Positions 31,285-41,459 of a stretch of 64,000 nucleotides of DNA are shown here, in pieces. The stretch covers positions 47,882,905-47,946,904 of the forward strand of contig CM077010.1 of assembly GCA_039090855.1 (NCBI GenBank). The letters run 5' to 3'. The first letter of the stretch is position 1. Each line of letters begins with the position of its first letter. The notes below the pieces were generated by a model. It worked only from the letters and a program-made list of their open reading frames with translations. It did not search any database and was not told the origin of the DNA. This stretch comes from Macrothele yani (Eukaryota > Arthropoda > Arachnida > Araneae > Macrothelidae). The position numbers and the translations under genes were made by a program.

Positions 31285-32491
31285 CACTATCTACCAACAA
31301 GTAATTGGACACCTGTGATAGCAAAGGAAAACGAAGTTTATTCACCTTCAATAGTTGGTGGAGCCTCCATGAGCAGCGATTACAGCTGCGACCCTCCGGG
31401 GCATACTCTCAACTAGGTGTTGTACGATGGCTAGCGGTATTTTCTTCCACTCGGCTTGAAGAAGACAGGTCAGTTCCTTCACCGATTTCGGACGGTGGGG
31501 GCACCCCTTAAGTCGACGCTCCAACTCGTTCCAGAGGTGCTCGATAGGGTTAAGGTCCGGGCTCTGCGCAGGCCAGTCCATTCGATTAACCCCATTGTCA
31601 CCATGCCAAGCCATGGTGGACCTCGCAACATGGCAGGTGGCATTATCATCCTGAAAGTAACATGGCTCCACTCCGAAAAACTGCCACAACGTAGGAAGCG
31701 CATGGTGATCCAAAATGGTGCAGTGGGTCTCGGCGTTGAGTCTACCAGGAATTGCGACCAAGGTTCCCGTGCCATACCAGGAGAAACACCCCCATAGCAT
31801 AATTCCACCGCTGCCGAACTTCACTATTGGCACAATACATTCCGGCAGGAGGCGTTCTCCAAGCAAACGCCAAACCCAGACCTTGCCATCCGAACGGTAG
31901 AGGGTGAACCTTGATTCGTCGCTCTAGAGAACCTGTTTCCACTGTTCAACGGTCCACTGTCGACGTTCTTTGCACCACGTTAGCCGAGCAGCGCTATTGG
32001 ACTTGGTGATCAAAGGCTTGTGGGCGGCAGCACGTCCATGATAACCGAGCAGATGGGCTTCCTTACGGATGGTATTCATCGAAAGAACACTCCTGGATGC
32101 CTGTTGAAACACCTCGCGGATGTGGCCCATCGATTTGGTGCGGTTCTTCCGAATTTCTCTGGTCAGCACCCGTCGGTCTCTAACTCCCAGTTTTGTGGGT
32201 CTGCCGGGTCGGGGCGCATTCCGACAGTCACATCTCATCTTCCACTTGCCAATCACGTAGGCCACTGTCGATTTTGGGTACTTCAACTCGCTGGATATGT
32301 CACGTATGGATCGGCCAATTCTGTGATACCCGACGATTACACCTTTCTCGAAATCAGAGAGCTCCGAACTGCATGCGACTAGTTGCGTTGTTGTTTCCCA
32401 CACGAAATTTAACGGCAGCGGTCGTGACGTTTATCAGGACCACAGAAATCGTCGATTGCAGGGGTGTCCAATTACTTGTTGGTAGATAGTG
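31285..32491 (-). mobile_element. Tc1-C, young Tc1-family transposon with perfect inverted ends
   Basis: The 29-bp ends are exact complements (left start cactatctaccaacaagtaa). TA lies at both sides (31283-31284 and 32492-32493). It is 1207 bp, a normal Tc1 length. The unoccupied counterpart is seen in the next array unit near 32805-32817 (ctgctataatatatatagcc). Confidence 0.97.
31348..32403 (-). pseudogene. Tc1-C transposase, complete except for one in-frame stop codon
   Basis: The frame starts at Met 32403 and ends at 31348, 351 residues if the single stop is read through; Tc1 transposases are usually 340-350. It opens with MWETTTQLVACSSELSDFEK and two helix-turn-helix regions (GVIVGYHRIGRSIRDISSEL; VRDRRVLTREIRKNRTKSMG) joined by PRPGRP. 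A TAG at 31924-31926 lies directly before SDESRFTLYRSDGKVWVW, which has the first catalytic Asp. The second and third acidic residues are in CYFQDDNATCHVARS and QSPDLNPIEHLWNELE with 34 residues between, so the triad is DD34E. It acts by cutting the element at its inverted ends and joining it at TA. No frameshift exists, so the copy is recent; whether the stop kills it depends on read-through. Confidence 0.93.
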
Positions 32492-33105
32492 TATATAGCC
32501 AGTGCCGTTAATGCCCACCAGATGGAGACGTCCCAGTAGCTGAACCCATCTTACGGATTATTATGTCAGAAGCTGACTTAAAAATACACATAGCACCGTG
32601 GATTGTTGGCCACCGTGGTGTAAAGTTAACGCGCTCGGCTAGATATCGAGAGTTCCGTGGTTCAATTCCACGGCGGCGGCTGAAAAACAATTTTTCGGTT
32701 GCTATCTGTTTCTGGAACGTGGAAAGAGCTATGTATTTATTTATTTACTGACGCCACGTATTTGGAGGATTTTCACCTTGGATCTCGGGCTTTGGATTTA
32801 ACTGCTATAATATATATAGCCAGTGGCGTTAATGCCCACCAGATGGAGACGTCCCAGTAGCTGAGCCCATCTTACGGATTTATGATGTCAGAAGCTGACT
32901 TAAAAATACACATAGCACCGTGGATTGTTGGCCACCATGGTGTAAAGTTAACGCGCTCGGCTAGATATCGAGAGTTCCGTGGTTCAATTCCACGGCGGCG
33001 GCTGAAAAACAATTTTTCGGTTGCTATGTGTTTCTGGAACGTGGAAAGAGCGATGTATTTTTTTATTTACTAACGCCACGTATTTGGAGGATTTTCACAG
33101 AGAAG

Positions 33106-34010
33106 ATTACATTCTAATAGATAATGTAAGCGGGAAAAGTGATATTTGGACACATTTTAAACTGCGTGGCAGTGCAGGAATTTTTCAGCCAAAAAACTTT
33201 GTGCACTGCATTAAGTACAACAGTTTTTTAAGCTATGACAGTTCAAAATCTGAAACATCTTATCTTAAAAGACATAAATTCGTTTCTGTTGCTAGAAGTT
33301 CCTCGGCCAGGTTATCTGTTGCATAAAAGGAAATGTTTCTCGCTGCAGTCATGTATCAATATGTTAATATACTAATGTTTATCCGGAGTCTGTGTAAAAA
33401 AATTAAATCATTTAATCTTATTAAAACTTTAAGTTTATGAATTAACTAGTGTTTAGACTAGTGGTTGGAAAGATTTCAAAGAAGAGCCTTTTTTTTTATT
33501 TTCTCTCATTGTGCACCAAAGTGCATGAATTTCTTTTTCTTTAAAGTGAGCTATATTTTGGAAATTTGTTTTGAACATGCTTAGTCTTTTTTTTTTTTTT
33601 TCTATATTTTAAAGCCATATTCTTCGATAATTGCTAAAGTTTAGTTAATATTTGTAGGCTCACATTCAACTAAATATTTTTAATAATATCTCATTTCATT
33701 ATTTAATTTTCACAATTTAATAAAATACAATAGAAAGACAAAATAATACAAAATCGGCACATCATGGGCAGAGAAGAGTCTAATATCTGAAATGGGCCGA
33801 GAGTCAAGAGACTAATAATATCTGAAACTTATGCCGACACCGAAATGAATCTCGGTGTCGGCATAATGTCTCCGACATCTTTTCTTTCAAATTTGGGGTA
33901 ACTCTAACTCAAAATTTGTGGTAACTGATCTTATGCCAACACCAAAATGAACCTCGGTGTCGGCATAAAATCTGTGACATATTTATATGTTATGCTTAAG
34001 CGAAATACTG
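33106..34010. other. No recognised gene; AT-rich with two hairpins
   Basis: AT-rich DNA. A T-run lies at 33588-33601. The two hairpins of 33829-33968 are listed separately. Confidence 0.45.
33829..33968. repeat. Two related hairpins sharing the right arm ctcggtgtcggcataa
   Basis: Hairpin one (33829-33866) has perfect 15-bp arms: ttatgccgacaccga, a short loop, tcggtgtcggcataa. Hairpin two (33931-33968) keeps the right arm unchanged but its left arm reads ttatgccaacaccaa, with two G-to-A changes. They are 102 bp apart. No element boundary could be fixed. Confidence 0.85.
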
Positions 34011-34029
34011 ACAAACTTCCACTTCCAAC

Positions 34030-34350
34030 GAAGAAGGTGCTTGCTTATGTCATCCCTCTACAATATCCGAGCGATACTACATTGGGATGACCAAACGTTC
34101 ATTTAGAGTTAGAGTCAACGAGCATAAGAGAGGGGTTAAAGAACAGCAAATTAACCGCCGCACTATCTAGAGAAGTCCAGTTCAAGTCCGCTGATCCTAT
34201 GTGGGATGACATAAAGAAATTAATTTCCTACTCTATTTCTAAATCCACTGCCATTCGAGAAACATTGGAGATCACTACCAACAATGAGGCCTGCAATGAA
34301 AGCGTCTCGCTAGAGTTACTACTAATTTGGAACCAATTCTTCAAATAGTG
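34030..34350 (+). pseudogene. Penelope-like element, GIY-YIG nuclease end
   Basis: One frame reads ERYYIGMTKRSFRVRVNEHK RGVKEQ, which has the order Y-I-G, K-R-S-F, R and E-H seen in the GIY-YIG nuclease of Penelope-like elements. The following part, in another frame, reads SADPMWDDIKKLISYSISKS and AIRETLEITTNNEACNESVS and ends at a stop near 34346. The start of the nuclease domain and the polymerase are missing. The trailing sequence to about 34620 (with a caagt tandem near 34450 and gaagcttggaaactttgatt) is probably the 3' non-coding end, with at best a decayed hammerhead. This differs in sequence from the 17.5-19.5 kb family. Confidence 0.65.
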
Positions 34351-34619
34351 AATGCCTTTTGTTTTCCTCCAAGGATTCCGCGTGCAAAACGAACATGAGC
34401 CTCGTGGTTTTTATTGAATAATTACATTCGCATCTCTTCGTTTACTGTCAAGTCAAGTCAAGTCAAGTCACCGCGTTCAAATTGTTGAAGTGTTCCATTA
34501 TCGAGTTTGCAGTTTGCTGTCTCCCTTCCTTGAAAAAGCCATCTGGTTGATGTGCGGAAGCTTGGAAACTTTGATTTTATCTACGCCAATAAATTCGGAT
34601 AACTAGTATAGTTATACTA

Positions 34620-35690
34620 TCTTACCTAATATAAGTTTTTATTTTACTCTATGTAATCAATAATTGAATTAACTGTGTACTTGTTTCCAAACAAAGGGAC
34701 GCAACTACTTTTTTTCTGTAAGGAAATACAAAATATTACTATTCTCAATTAATTTCCAGAGCGTTCAGTGGCATGTCTGCATTACTAACTGTAAGCATTG
34801 CAATTTGACTTCCCAAACGTTGTAGAAAAATTTCTCGAGAACAAAGGGTGATTTTGGAAACAATTGAGAGCGAAACGCAGTTGCTTTAATTTCTGCCATT
34901 TAGATTATTGCAGATAGAAGAAGACGAACAAAACTCATGCAAATGCAAGTTAGTTGTTGATTAGATATACTTCAGGGCACGTCAACGGGCGCTTGGAATG
35001 GTGGGAAAAATAAATGGACCTTGCAGACCTCCTGCTGTCGAACGTCACGAACCCGGACAGGTGACATAGTCCTAAACTGACATCCTACCTCTTTGCACTT
35101 AGCTAATGATTAAGCAGAGAAACAACAAACAGCTTCCACTAATGGATGAGCATCACAAGAAAAAAAAGTTCCCGAAGTTCCATGAACTCCGCCAAGCAGG
35201 AAACAATATCGCTCGTTATCTTTCATTAGAATGAAAATGCTGATTAAATGAGCGTTCAGCACAAATTACTAATTACGTCTAAGTAGTGTGTTGTTTCACC
35301 TTTTCATGAACGTGCCACTTCTGGAAGGAAAAAGAATGCAACTTTTCTTTATCGAATTATGTAAATTTTGCAGATATCAGGGATTTCCCATGCTAGCCGT
35401 GTATTTGCGCAGACACAGAAATCACTGGAGGTTTCGTTGTGATTTGTAGTGTGCAGAAGGTAAGTTGAGAAATTTTTACATAAGCATAATTTTTTTGCCA
35501 TTTGTTTTATTTAGAACGAATCTCTCTGTTTGACCTATAAGCTGGAACATGTCAGATTTTATTTCAAAATTTATTTAATTTTCTTTAAAAAAAAGGCTTG
35601 AAAAAAACTCTATATCTACTTGAACCATTCAAATTTGTCGTCAGTTGTCTACCGAATTACAAAAACGTGTGAATCCAGTCATGGCGGAGT
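34620..35690. other. No recognised gene
   Basis: AT-rich DNA with no frame above 60 codons and no repeat shared with the rest of the window. Confidence 0.5.
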
Positions 35691-35744
35691 TCTTTTAAGG
35701 GTTTAACGGCCACTACAAGCAATTCTAAGGGTCATGCTGAGTCC

Positions 35745-35850
35745 CCGTCTGCTGTACTGGTGGCGCAGTGGCCTAAGCGCTTGCTTATGACCATTCATCC
35801 GAGAAGGATCTGGGTTCGAATCCCGATGAGGCATGGATGTTGCGTTTAGA
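35745..35850 (+). mobile_element. SINE1 head fragment
   Basis: Contains box A (gtggcgcagtggcctaagcg) and box B (gggttcgaatcccg) and stops soon after gaggcatggatgttg; the body is absent. Preceded at 35700 by a decayed SINE1 tail complement (gggtttaacggccac). Confidence 0.8.
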
Positions 35851-35854
35851 CTTG

Positions 35855-35940
35855 GGGCGGGTGGATGAAAGAGACTGGCCCAAGACAATCCATTGATGAA
35901 GAAACTAGGGGAGACCTTCATCCAGCAGTTGGTTGATGAT
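35855..35940 (+). mobile_element. RTE 3' end fragment, forward
   Basis: agactggcccaagacaatcc to atccagcagttggttgatga matches the last 80 bp of the RTE family and codes the terminal GETFIQQLVDD. It is followed by degenerate AT-rich repeats and then by an opposite-facing RTE copy. Confidence 0.8.
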
Positions 35941-36279
35941 TTTTTTAATTATTTCTTTTAAAAAAGGGCTGGAAATTTAAAAAAAAGGATGATTTTTTAA
36001 ATTTCTTAAAAAAAAGGGTTATCTTCCACGTGGTTTTGTTCTGGGTCTTTTCCTAACCCTTCGAATCCAGTCTAAAATTTCGGTTGTTCATTGGTGGTCC
36101 GTTATCCTGGTAAATCTCCAACACATTGCCATTTCAGGGATTTTACCCTGATCATGATGTCTTCCACTCTTGTTATTTTCCTTTCCCACGAGTTCCTCTT
36201 TTTATCATTCCTGGTTACACCAAGCATGCATCTCTCTATGCTGCTTTCAGTTGTCTGCAGTCTTTGTATGTCTTTTTTA

Positions 36280-37142
36280 TTAGGTGCTTGTATTAATTCC
36301 CGCTGTTGCCCAATAGAGCGCAGCAGTGGTAAGCTGTGACCCGGGCCACACGTGACATCCGTTTCGCACGCACGTACCGTCCGTAGTCTGGGCGAAGCCG
36401 TGTGTGACACGCGATCGGAGGACACAGAACACGAGTTTGTATCGCATTCACGATGTCGAGTTTCATACCAAAAAAGGAGCATTTGCGGGAAGCATTATTC
36501 TTCTGCTTTCATCTCAAGAAATCTGCGGCGGAAAGTCATCGTTTGCTAGTGCAGGTCTATGGGGAACATGCCCTATGGGAAATAACATGCAGAGAGTGGT
36601 TCCAATGCTTCAAATCCAACGAATATGACGTGAAGAACAAAGAGCGCCCTGGGCAGCCGAAAAAGTTCGAAGATGGCGCATTGGAGGCCTTATTGGACGA
36701 GGATTCATGTCAGACGCTCCACGAGTTGTCTGAAACACTACGGGTCGATGAGTCAACGGTTAGCAAGCGTTTAAAGACAATATGAATAATCCAGAAGCTC
36801 GGAAACTGGATCCCACATGACAAGGTAATTCTTCTCCACGACAACGCTAGACCTGATGTTGCCAAATCCATGAAGGAATTCTTGGAGGCACTTGGCTGGG
36901 ACTTCTTACCCCACCCACCTTATTCCCCGTATATTGCTCCCTCGGACTTCCATTTGTTCCGGTCGCTACAACATGGCCTGTCAGAGCAGCACTTCCTTTC
37001 TGTCGCGGATATCCAAAAATGGCTCGATGAATGGTTCGCCTCGAAAGAACCTGCATTTTTCTACCGCGGAATCCATTTTTTACCCCAACGGTGGGAAAGG
37101 GTCGTAGCTGCCAACGGACACTACTTTGAATCAAGCACGTAA
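36280..37142 (+). mobile_element. Mariner-2, internally deleted, inside an RTE fragment
   Basis: Ends ttaggtgcttg and, on the other strand, ttacgtgcttg are inverted and flanked by TA (36278-36279 and 37143-37144). 863 bp long, about 400 bp shorter than a complete mariner. Confidence 0.85.
36453..37139 (+). pseudogene. Mariner-2 transposase lacking the first part of the catalytic domain
   Basis: The N-terminal DNA-binding part is open: MSSFIPKKEHLREALFFCFH, WFQCFKSNEYDVKNKERPGQ PKKFEDGA and LRVDESTVSKRLKTI, ending in a stop at 36782. The sequence then reads IIQKLGNWIPHDK, where a complete mariner has its WVPH motif, and joins directly to VILLHDNARPDVAKSMKEFL EALGWDF with the second catalytic Asp and to YSPYIAPSDFHLFRSLQHGL with the third. 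The GDEKW segment with the first Asp is deleted. The C-terminal frame 36870-37142 (FYRGIHFLPQRWERVVAANG) is complete to its stop. It cannot be active. Confidence 0.9.
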
Positions 37143-37549
37143 TAGTTAAGGTCCACGTTTCTGCTCCGTACGTATGCATTGGAAGGATGCATTGATTAAA
37201 CACTTTTCTTTCAAGATATAGTGGCACACTGCTCTTAAAAATTGCATTGTTTCTTCCAAAAACGCCAATTACTTTCTTCGTTAATGTGACACTCGCTTGA
37301 TATCTACTGTCCAAGGTAAATAGGAATTGGTTATCTCTAGCTCTTCCCCAATCAATTGATAAATCTCCTTTCCTTGTAAAACCATTGTACTTCAGTTTTG
37401 TCTTCTGAAAGTTCATTTTTAATCCCATCCTTCTCAGCAAGTTCCTGGATCATACTCTGCAGCTCTGAAGTATTATTTCAAAGACCTTGGAAGGGTTCTT
37501 TGAAATAGCTCATTCTTTTCAAAAATAAAAGGGAAATAAAACCGGGTCG

Positions 37550-37625
37550 AAATCGGATAAGGAACACCTTGACCCGACCCGTTTGACCCGCAAGAAATTG
37601 TTGACCCGGTGACCCGTTGACACGT
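37550..37625. repeat. Short tgacccg-rich tandem tract
   Basis: Repeated tgacccg, with or without gtt or acc, at least six times. Its origin is unknown. Confidence 0.7.
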
Positions 37626-37772
37626 GACCCGTTTCCATCACTGGTTGTGTTTTTCTTACGGCCCTGGTTCTCTCCCTTCTCTGGAACTAGTGGCCTTAAA
37701 TTAGGGACGGGCGACTGCTGCTTATAGCCCATCGAGTTATTCACGGTTGTCATTATACTTTCAATCAAAAAA
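37626..37772 (+). mobile_element. SINE1 3' half
   Basis: Starts in the body (gttgtgtttttcttacggcc) and ends with the tail (tttcaatcaaaaaaaaatg). The tRNA head is missing. An extra ctg is inserted in gactgctgcttatag. Confidence 0.82.
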
Positions 37773-37775
37773 AAA

Positions 37776-38791
37776 TGTCACTGATCCCTAACTTAACGGT
37801 TATGGGTGAGCGGACGTGTCGAGAATGGTTTGTCAGGTTTAAGAAAGGTGATCTAAGCTTGGAAAATAAGCCACGAGCAGGTAGACCGTAGAAACCCGCA
37901 GACGAGGAGCTGGAATCGCTGTTGCAAGAGGATGCCACACAATCGATCACGCAACTGGCGAAACGTTTGAAAGTGGCTCAATCGACGGTGGTACGGCGTC
38001 TACAGGCCTTGGGGAAGATCCAGAAGATTGGTAAGTGGGTTCCACATACTTTAACGGAGCGTAATATTGGTCAATGATTGGGCATCTGCAGGTCTTTGCT
38101 GAAGAGGTTTCAAAGGAAGAATTTCTTGTGGAAGGTTGTCACTGGGGATGAAAAATGGGTCTATTGAGACAACCCAGTACAGAAGCGATCCTGGGTCGAT
38201 CCAGGCCAGCCATCAACATCCACTGTAAAACAGGATATCCACGGGGAAAAAGGTGCTGTTGGGTGAGTGGTGGGATATGCGTGAAATGCTGTACTTCGAA
38301 CTATTGAAACTGGGCGAAACAATCACTGCACAACAGTATAGCGATCAGTTGGAAAAACTGAATGCCGCAATCGAGCAAAAACGCCCATGGACAGGTTAAG
38401 GACGCCGCCCAGTCATCATGTTACACGATGTCAGACCACATGTCGGTGCCACCAAGAAATCAACCCTTGAACAGTTACACTGTGATGTTTAACCGCACTC
38501 GGCTTACTCCCCGGACATTAGACCCTCAGACTTTCATCTGTTTCGCTCTATGCAAAATGCCCTAGCCCAACAGCGGTTCACCACAGTCCCAGAGGTGGAA
38601 CATTTCGTCACTGCGTCCCTCAGCTCAAAACCCGAGTCCTTCTATCACAAGGGCATTCATTTGTTGCCTGAAAAATGGCAAAAGGTCATCGATGCTAACG
38701 TCCAATATTTCGTTGAATAAATGTGTACTGGTTTCCTGATTGTTCCTGTCTTCTTTCTCCTTAAAACGGTGGAAACTTTTGCATACCCCTA
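37776..38791 (+). pseudogene. Mariner-3, 5'-truncated transposon with decayed transposase
   Basis: Translation in one frame with interruptions gives GERTCREWFVRFKKGDLSLE NKPRAGRP, DATQSITQLAKRLKVAQSTV VRRLQALGKIQKIGKWVPHT and LWKVVTGDEKWVYxDNPVQK RSWVDPGQPSTST. These are the mariner DNA-binding domain, the WVPH motif and the first catalytic Asp in GDEKWV. Later parts are recognisable only by order (region near 38415-38560 for the second and third Asp). Stops occur at several points. The right end ggaaacttttgcatacccct resembles a mariner inverted repeat, but the left end is lost at the SINE1 tail. Confidence 0.82.
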
Positions 38792-38810
38792 ATAATTTTT
38801 CATGCAATAT

Positions 38811-38870
38811 GAAGAAAGAGTGTCCTTAAAAAGAAAGGTTTCCCTTTCCTTTTGAGGACACTCTTTCTTC
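38811..38870. repeat. Hairpin with about 26-bp arms
   Basis: gaagaaagagtgtcct opens the left arm and aggacactctttcttc closes the right; the inner arm parts (aaaagaaa and tttccttt) pair with two mismatches. It lies just outside the right end of mariner-3. Confidence 0.85.
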
Positions 38871-39215
38871 TTGGTGTTGCTGTGAAACATATTCTGAAGC
38901 TTGATATGTTATTAAGAAAACAGCAAAAACTGAAATTAAACATACTACAAGTTGCTTAATTACAAAACTTTCACTGTAGCGCACTCAAAATTAGGAGGAA
39001 CAGCCTTAACATTACTGCGAGAAACTTTTTGACTCTCGCAAATGTGTTTGAAAACATGTGGCTAAAGTTTAGTAGGTAGGTTACGTCTTAAAATGAAGAA
39101 CGACAGTTTCAACACTTTCTGTAAAAAAAGAGTACATTATACGTTCCTATAATACATTTGTTTGATTTCCACAAAGCATTAGATACCCACTGCGGAGAGA
39201 CGTGATCATATGTAG
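38871..39215. other. No recognised gene
   Basis: AT-rich DNA between the hairpin and a SINE2. Confidence 0.4.
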
Positions 39216-39504
39216 AGGATTTTAGGAAGGGAGTGTCTGACCTCAGGTATTAAAAAACCCTTAGAAATAGGAAGGTAGGAGATTTGGGCTAGAGTGCCCG
39301 ATAGGAAAGTGACACGGAAGCGAAGTAGAAAGGGGGACGCCCTTATTTATTACCGGGGGCCAGTACCCAAGGTCCGACGGCTTAACGTGCCCATCCGACG
39401 CACGGCGGATATTTAGTGGATCGAGCGTTCGTACCTGCCTGGGATCGAACCTGAGGTCCTTTCCGTGATAGTCACGAACGTTGCCCACTAGACCACCCGC
39501 GGCC
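39216..39504 (-). mobile_element. SINE2 copy, near full length
   Basis: From gaggattttaggaagggagt to the head complement actagaccacccgcggcc. All SINE2 blocks are present. It is one of the best-kept SINE2 copies. Confidence 0.9.
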
Positions 39505-40380
39505 CTGCGGAGATACTTTTTGAGCACCCTGTATAAACACTCACGGACACTTAAATTTGCGCATCAAGAAGTAAGCATCGGATTGAATTGAAATTTTCTG
39601 GACGTAATGACACATATGAATGAAAAACAGAGCTGCAGGACAATTACAGAGGGATATGTGGCACGCAGTCCGGTCATCTTCAATAGCCCCTATGATCTAA
39701 GATGCTCATGGGGTCTACAAAGCCCGAAACAAAGAGGAATAATAATTAAAAAAAAAGAACTTTTCCTCAAAAACGTGTTTCAGTACTTCATAAAATTATT
39801 ATTTCTAGAAGAGCAATGATGCAAAAATTTAGCGAACTATAAGCTTGGCAGCTTAAGTAAATTCAAAACTCTAGATCCAGGAGAACATATTATATCCAGA
39901 GAAATGAGGGACCGGTAGCACGTGAAAGAAACTAACCGTTATTAACTCAAAAGCAAGCAGTTCCTGTGATCAAGAGGCTACGCCGTAAAGCATCTTAAAA
40001 GAAATTTCGGGCATCTGACAATGACGTCACACCCCACTTTCCTGTTATCTATTCACTCCCTTGGAGCCTTCTTGCTCGTTTCGTAAGTTCGTGAGATAAC
40101 ATGCTTATGGCAAACGGTTAGCGGTTGCAAAATGGATCATTCTTATAAGATGGACGACGAGTTGACACAAAATTGGAGCACGCAGTGAAATATGGCCGCC
40201 GTTTTTACGAGGATAGCGTTAGATCACTTATCTTTTTTCAAGACTTCGAAATGTCACTCCAAATACCACACAGCATCCGATCAATAATTTCGTTTTTCAG
40301 AGAGAAAGTTCACATGTTTCGCAAAACTTTTATTAAACAATGAAAAACCGAGGAAAGCATAATTTCTGGAACATATATTT
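39505..40380. other. No recognised gene
   Basis: No motif-bearing frame. A 70-codon frame at 39607-39819 resembles nothing known. Confidence 0.4.
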
Positions 40381-40385
40381 TTCCT

Positions 40386-41396
40386 TTATTTTACCACGTA
40401 ATCGGCAAGTTTTAGTAAACACTTGTCGAAACAAGAAACCAATTTTTTAATACCGAGAAAGTTAAAGTTCGCTCCAAGTTCACGGAGACATGTTTTCACA
40501 GCTTCCTGGACTTCATCATCATTTGCGAAATACTTAACCTCAATGCCATTTTTCATTTTTGGGGACAAGTGGTAATCGCAAGGGGCTAAATCGGGACTGC
40601 ACGAGGGTTGCGGCCATACTTCCCATTTAAAATTGCGAAGCTCCTGCATGGCGGCGGCTTTGTGTGGGGTTGAGTTGTCGTGCAACAAAATGATTTCTTT
40701 TGACCATTTTCCTCGTCTGCAATCCTTAATTGCTTTCCTTAACTTCTTTAATGTTTCACAGTACTTTGCAACGTTTATCGTGTTACCTTTTGCCATAAAC
40801 TCTGTGTACACCGGCCGTTCGTGGTAAAAAAAAAAAAAAAAAGACCGTTTCCATCACTTTTTCGGCAGATGGCACCAATTTAAATTCTTTTGCAGTTGGT
40901 GAGCCAGGGTGTTTCTACATTACTGATGCGGATTTGCTTTCTGCTGCGAAGTAATGCACCCATGTCTCATCGCCGGTGACGATGCGCTGAAAAAAATCTG
41001 TGCCTTCTTCAGAATAACGTTGCAGGAACGCAAGAAAGACTAGACGCATATCATTGATTTTTGTGGTGTTCCGTTAAAGATCGTGGAACCCATTTTGCGC
41101 ACAATTTTCTGAAAGGCAGGTGCTCATGAATGATAACGTGTACGCTACCATATGACGCCCCCCAAATCTTCGACAATATCATGAATTTTAATGCGGCGGT
41201 TATACCTAATCAACTCCTCGACGCGCAAAATGCAATCAACAGTCGTCGAAGTCGAAATTATGTCACTATCCGGTTCATCTGTCAAATCTGTACGTCTTTC
41301 TTCGAACTGCTTACACCATTTTCCAGTTGCATGGCGAGATATTACCTCTTCTCCATAAACAGCCGACACTTCACGATGGATTTCAGCTAGATTCAA
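40386..41396 (-). pseudogene. Mariner-4 transposase, disrupted
   Basis: From 41396 the minus strand reads MNLAEIHREVSAVYGEEVIS, then RHATGKWCKQFEERRTDLTD (helix-turn-helix and linker) and VEELIRYNRRIKIHDIVEDL. The middle (40830-41140) codes GDETWVHYFAAESKSASVM, with the first catalytic Asp, in broken frames around an A16 run at 40828. The C-terminal frame 40811-40386 is open: KEIILLHDNSTPHKAAAMQE (second Asp) and PSCSPDLAPCDYHLSPKMKN (third Asp), ending KLADYVVK. It belongs to mariner by these motifs. Inverted ends could not be paired with confidence, so element limits are unknown. Confidence 0.85.
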
Positions 41397-41459
41397 ACGT
41401 TTGGCCCGTAAAAAAAACGCACTGTTTCACAAATTTCCAATTTCGAGTAACACTCTAGC

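Larger units (their letters stand above)
31070..33105 (+). repeat. SINE3 tandem array, about 325-bp units, split by Tc1-C
   Basis: Units at 31070-31284, 32493-32816 and 32817-33105 follow head to tail once Tc1-C is removed. Each holds gttaacgcgctcggctagat, a box B-like ggttcaattcc, cggttgctatgtgtttctgg and gacgccacgtatttggagg, and begins with agccagtg(c/g)cgttaatgcc. The tRNA-like part suggests a SINE origin, but the tandem arrangement is unusual for SINEs. The last unit ends in unrelated sequence at about 33100. Confidence 0.85.
36015..37480 (-). mobile_element. RTE 3' portion, split by mariner-2
   Basis: Two collinear pieces, 36015-36279 and 37143-37480, both minus strand. The first codes WERKITRVEDIMIRVKSLKW and RDKKRNSW; the second codes the region KVFNQCILPMHTYGAETWTL and RMGLKMNFQKTKLKYNGFTR. 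Together they match one uninterrupted stretch of the RTE at 29.3-29.8 kb, and the break falls where mariner-2 lies. Confidence 0.9.

Noticed and set aside
36352..36549. 65-codon frame ahead of mariner-2 transposase
   Set aside because: A different frame over the same DNA carries the clear mariner DNA-binding domain.
38811..38870. Rho-independent terminator
   Set aside because: The hairpin is AT-rich, followed by no T-run in context, and such terminators do not act in eukaryotic nuclear DNA.
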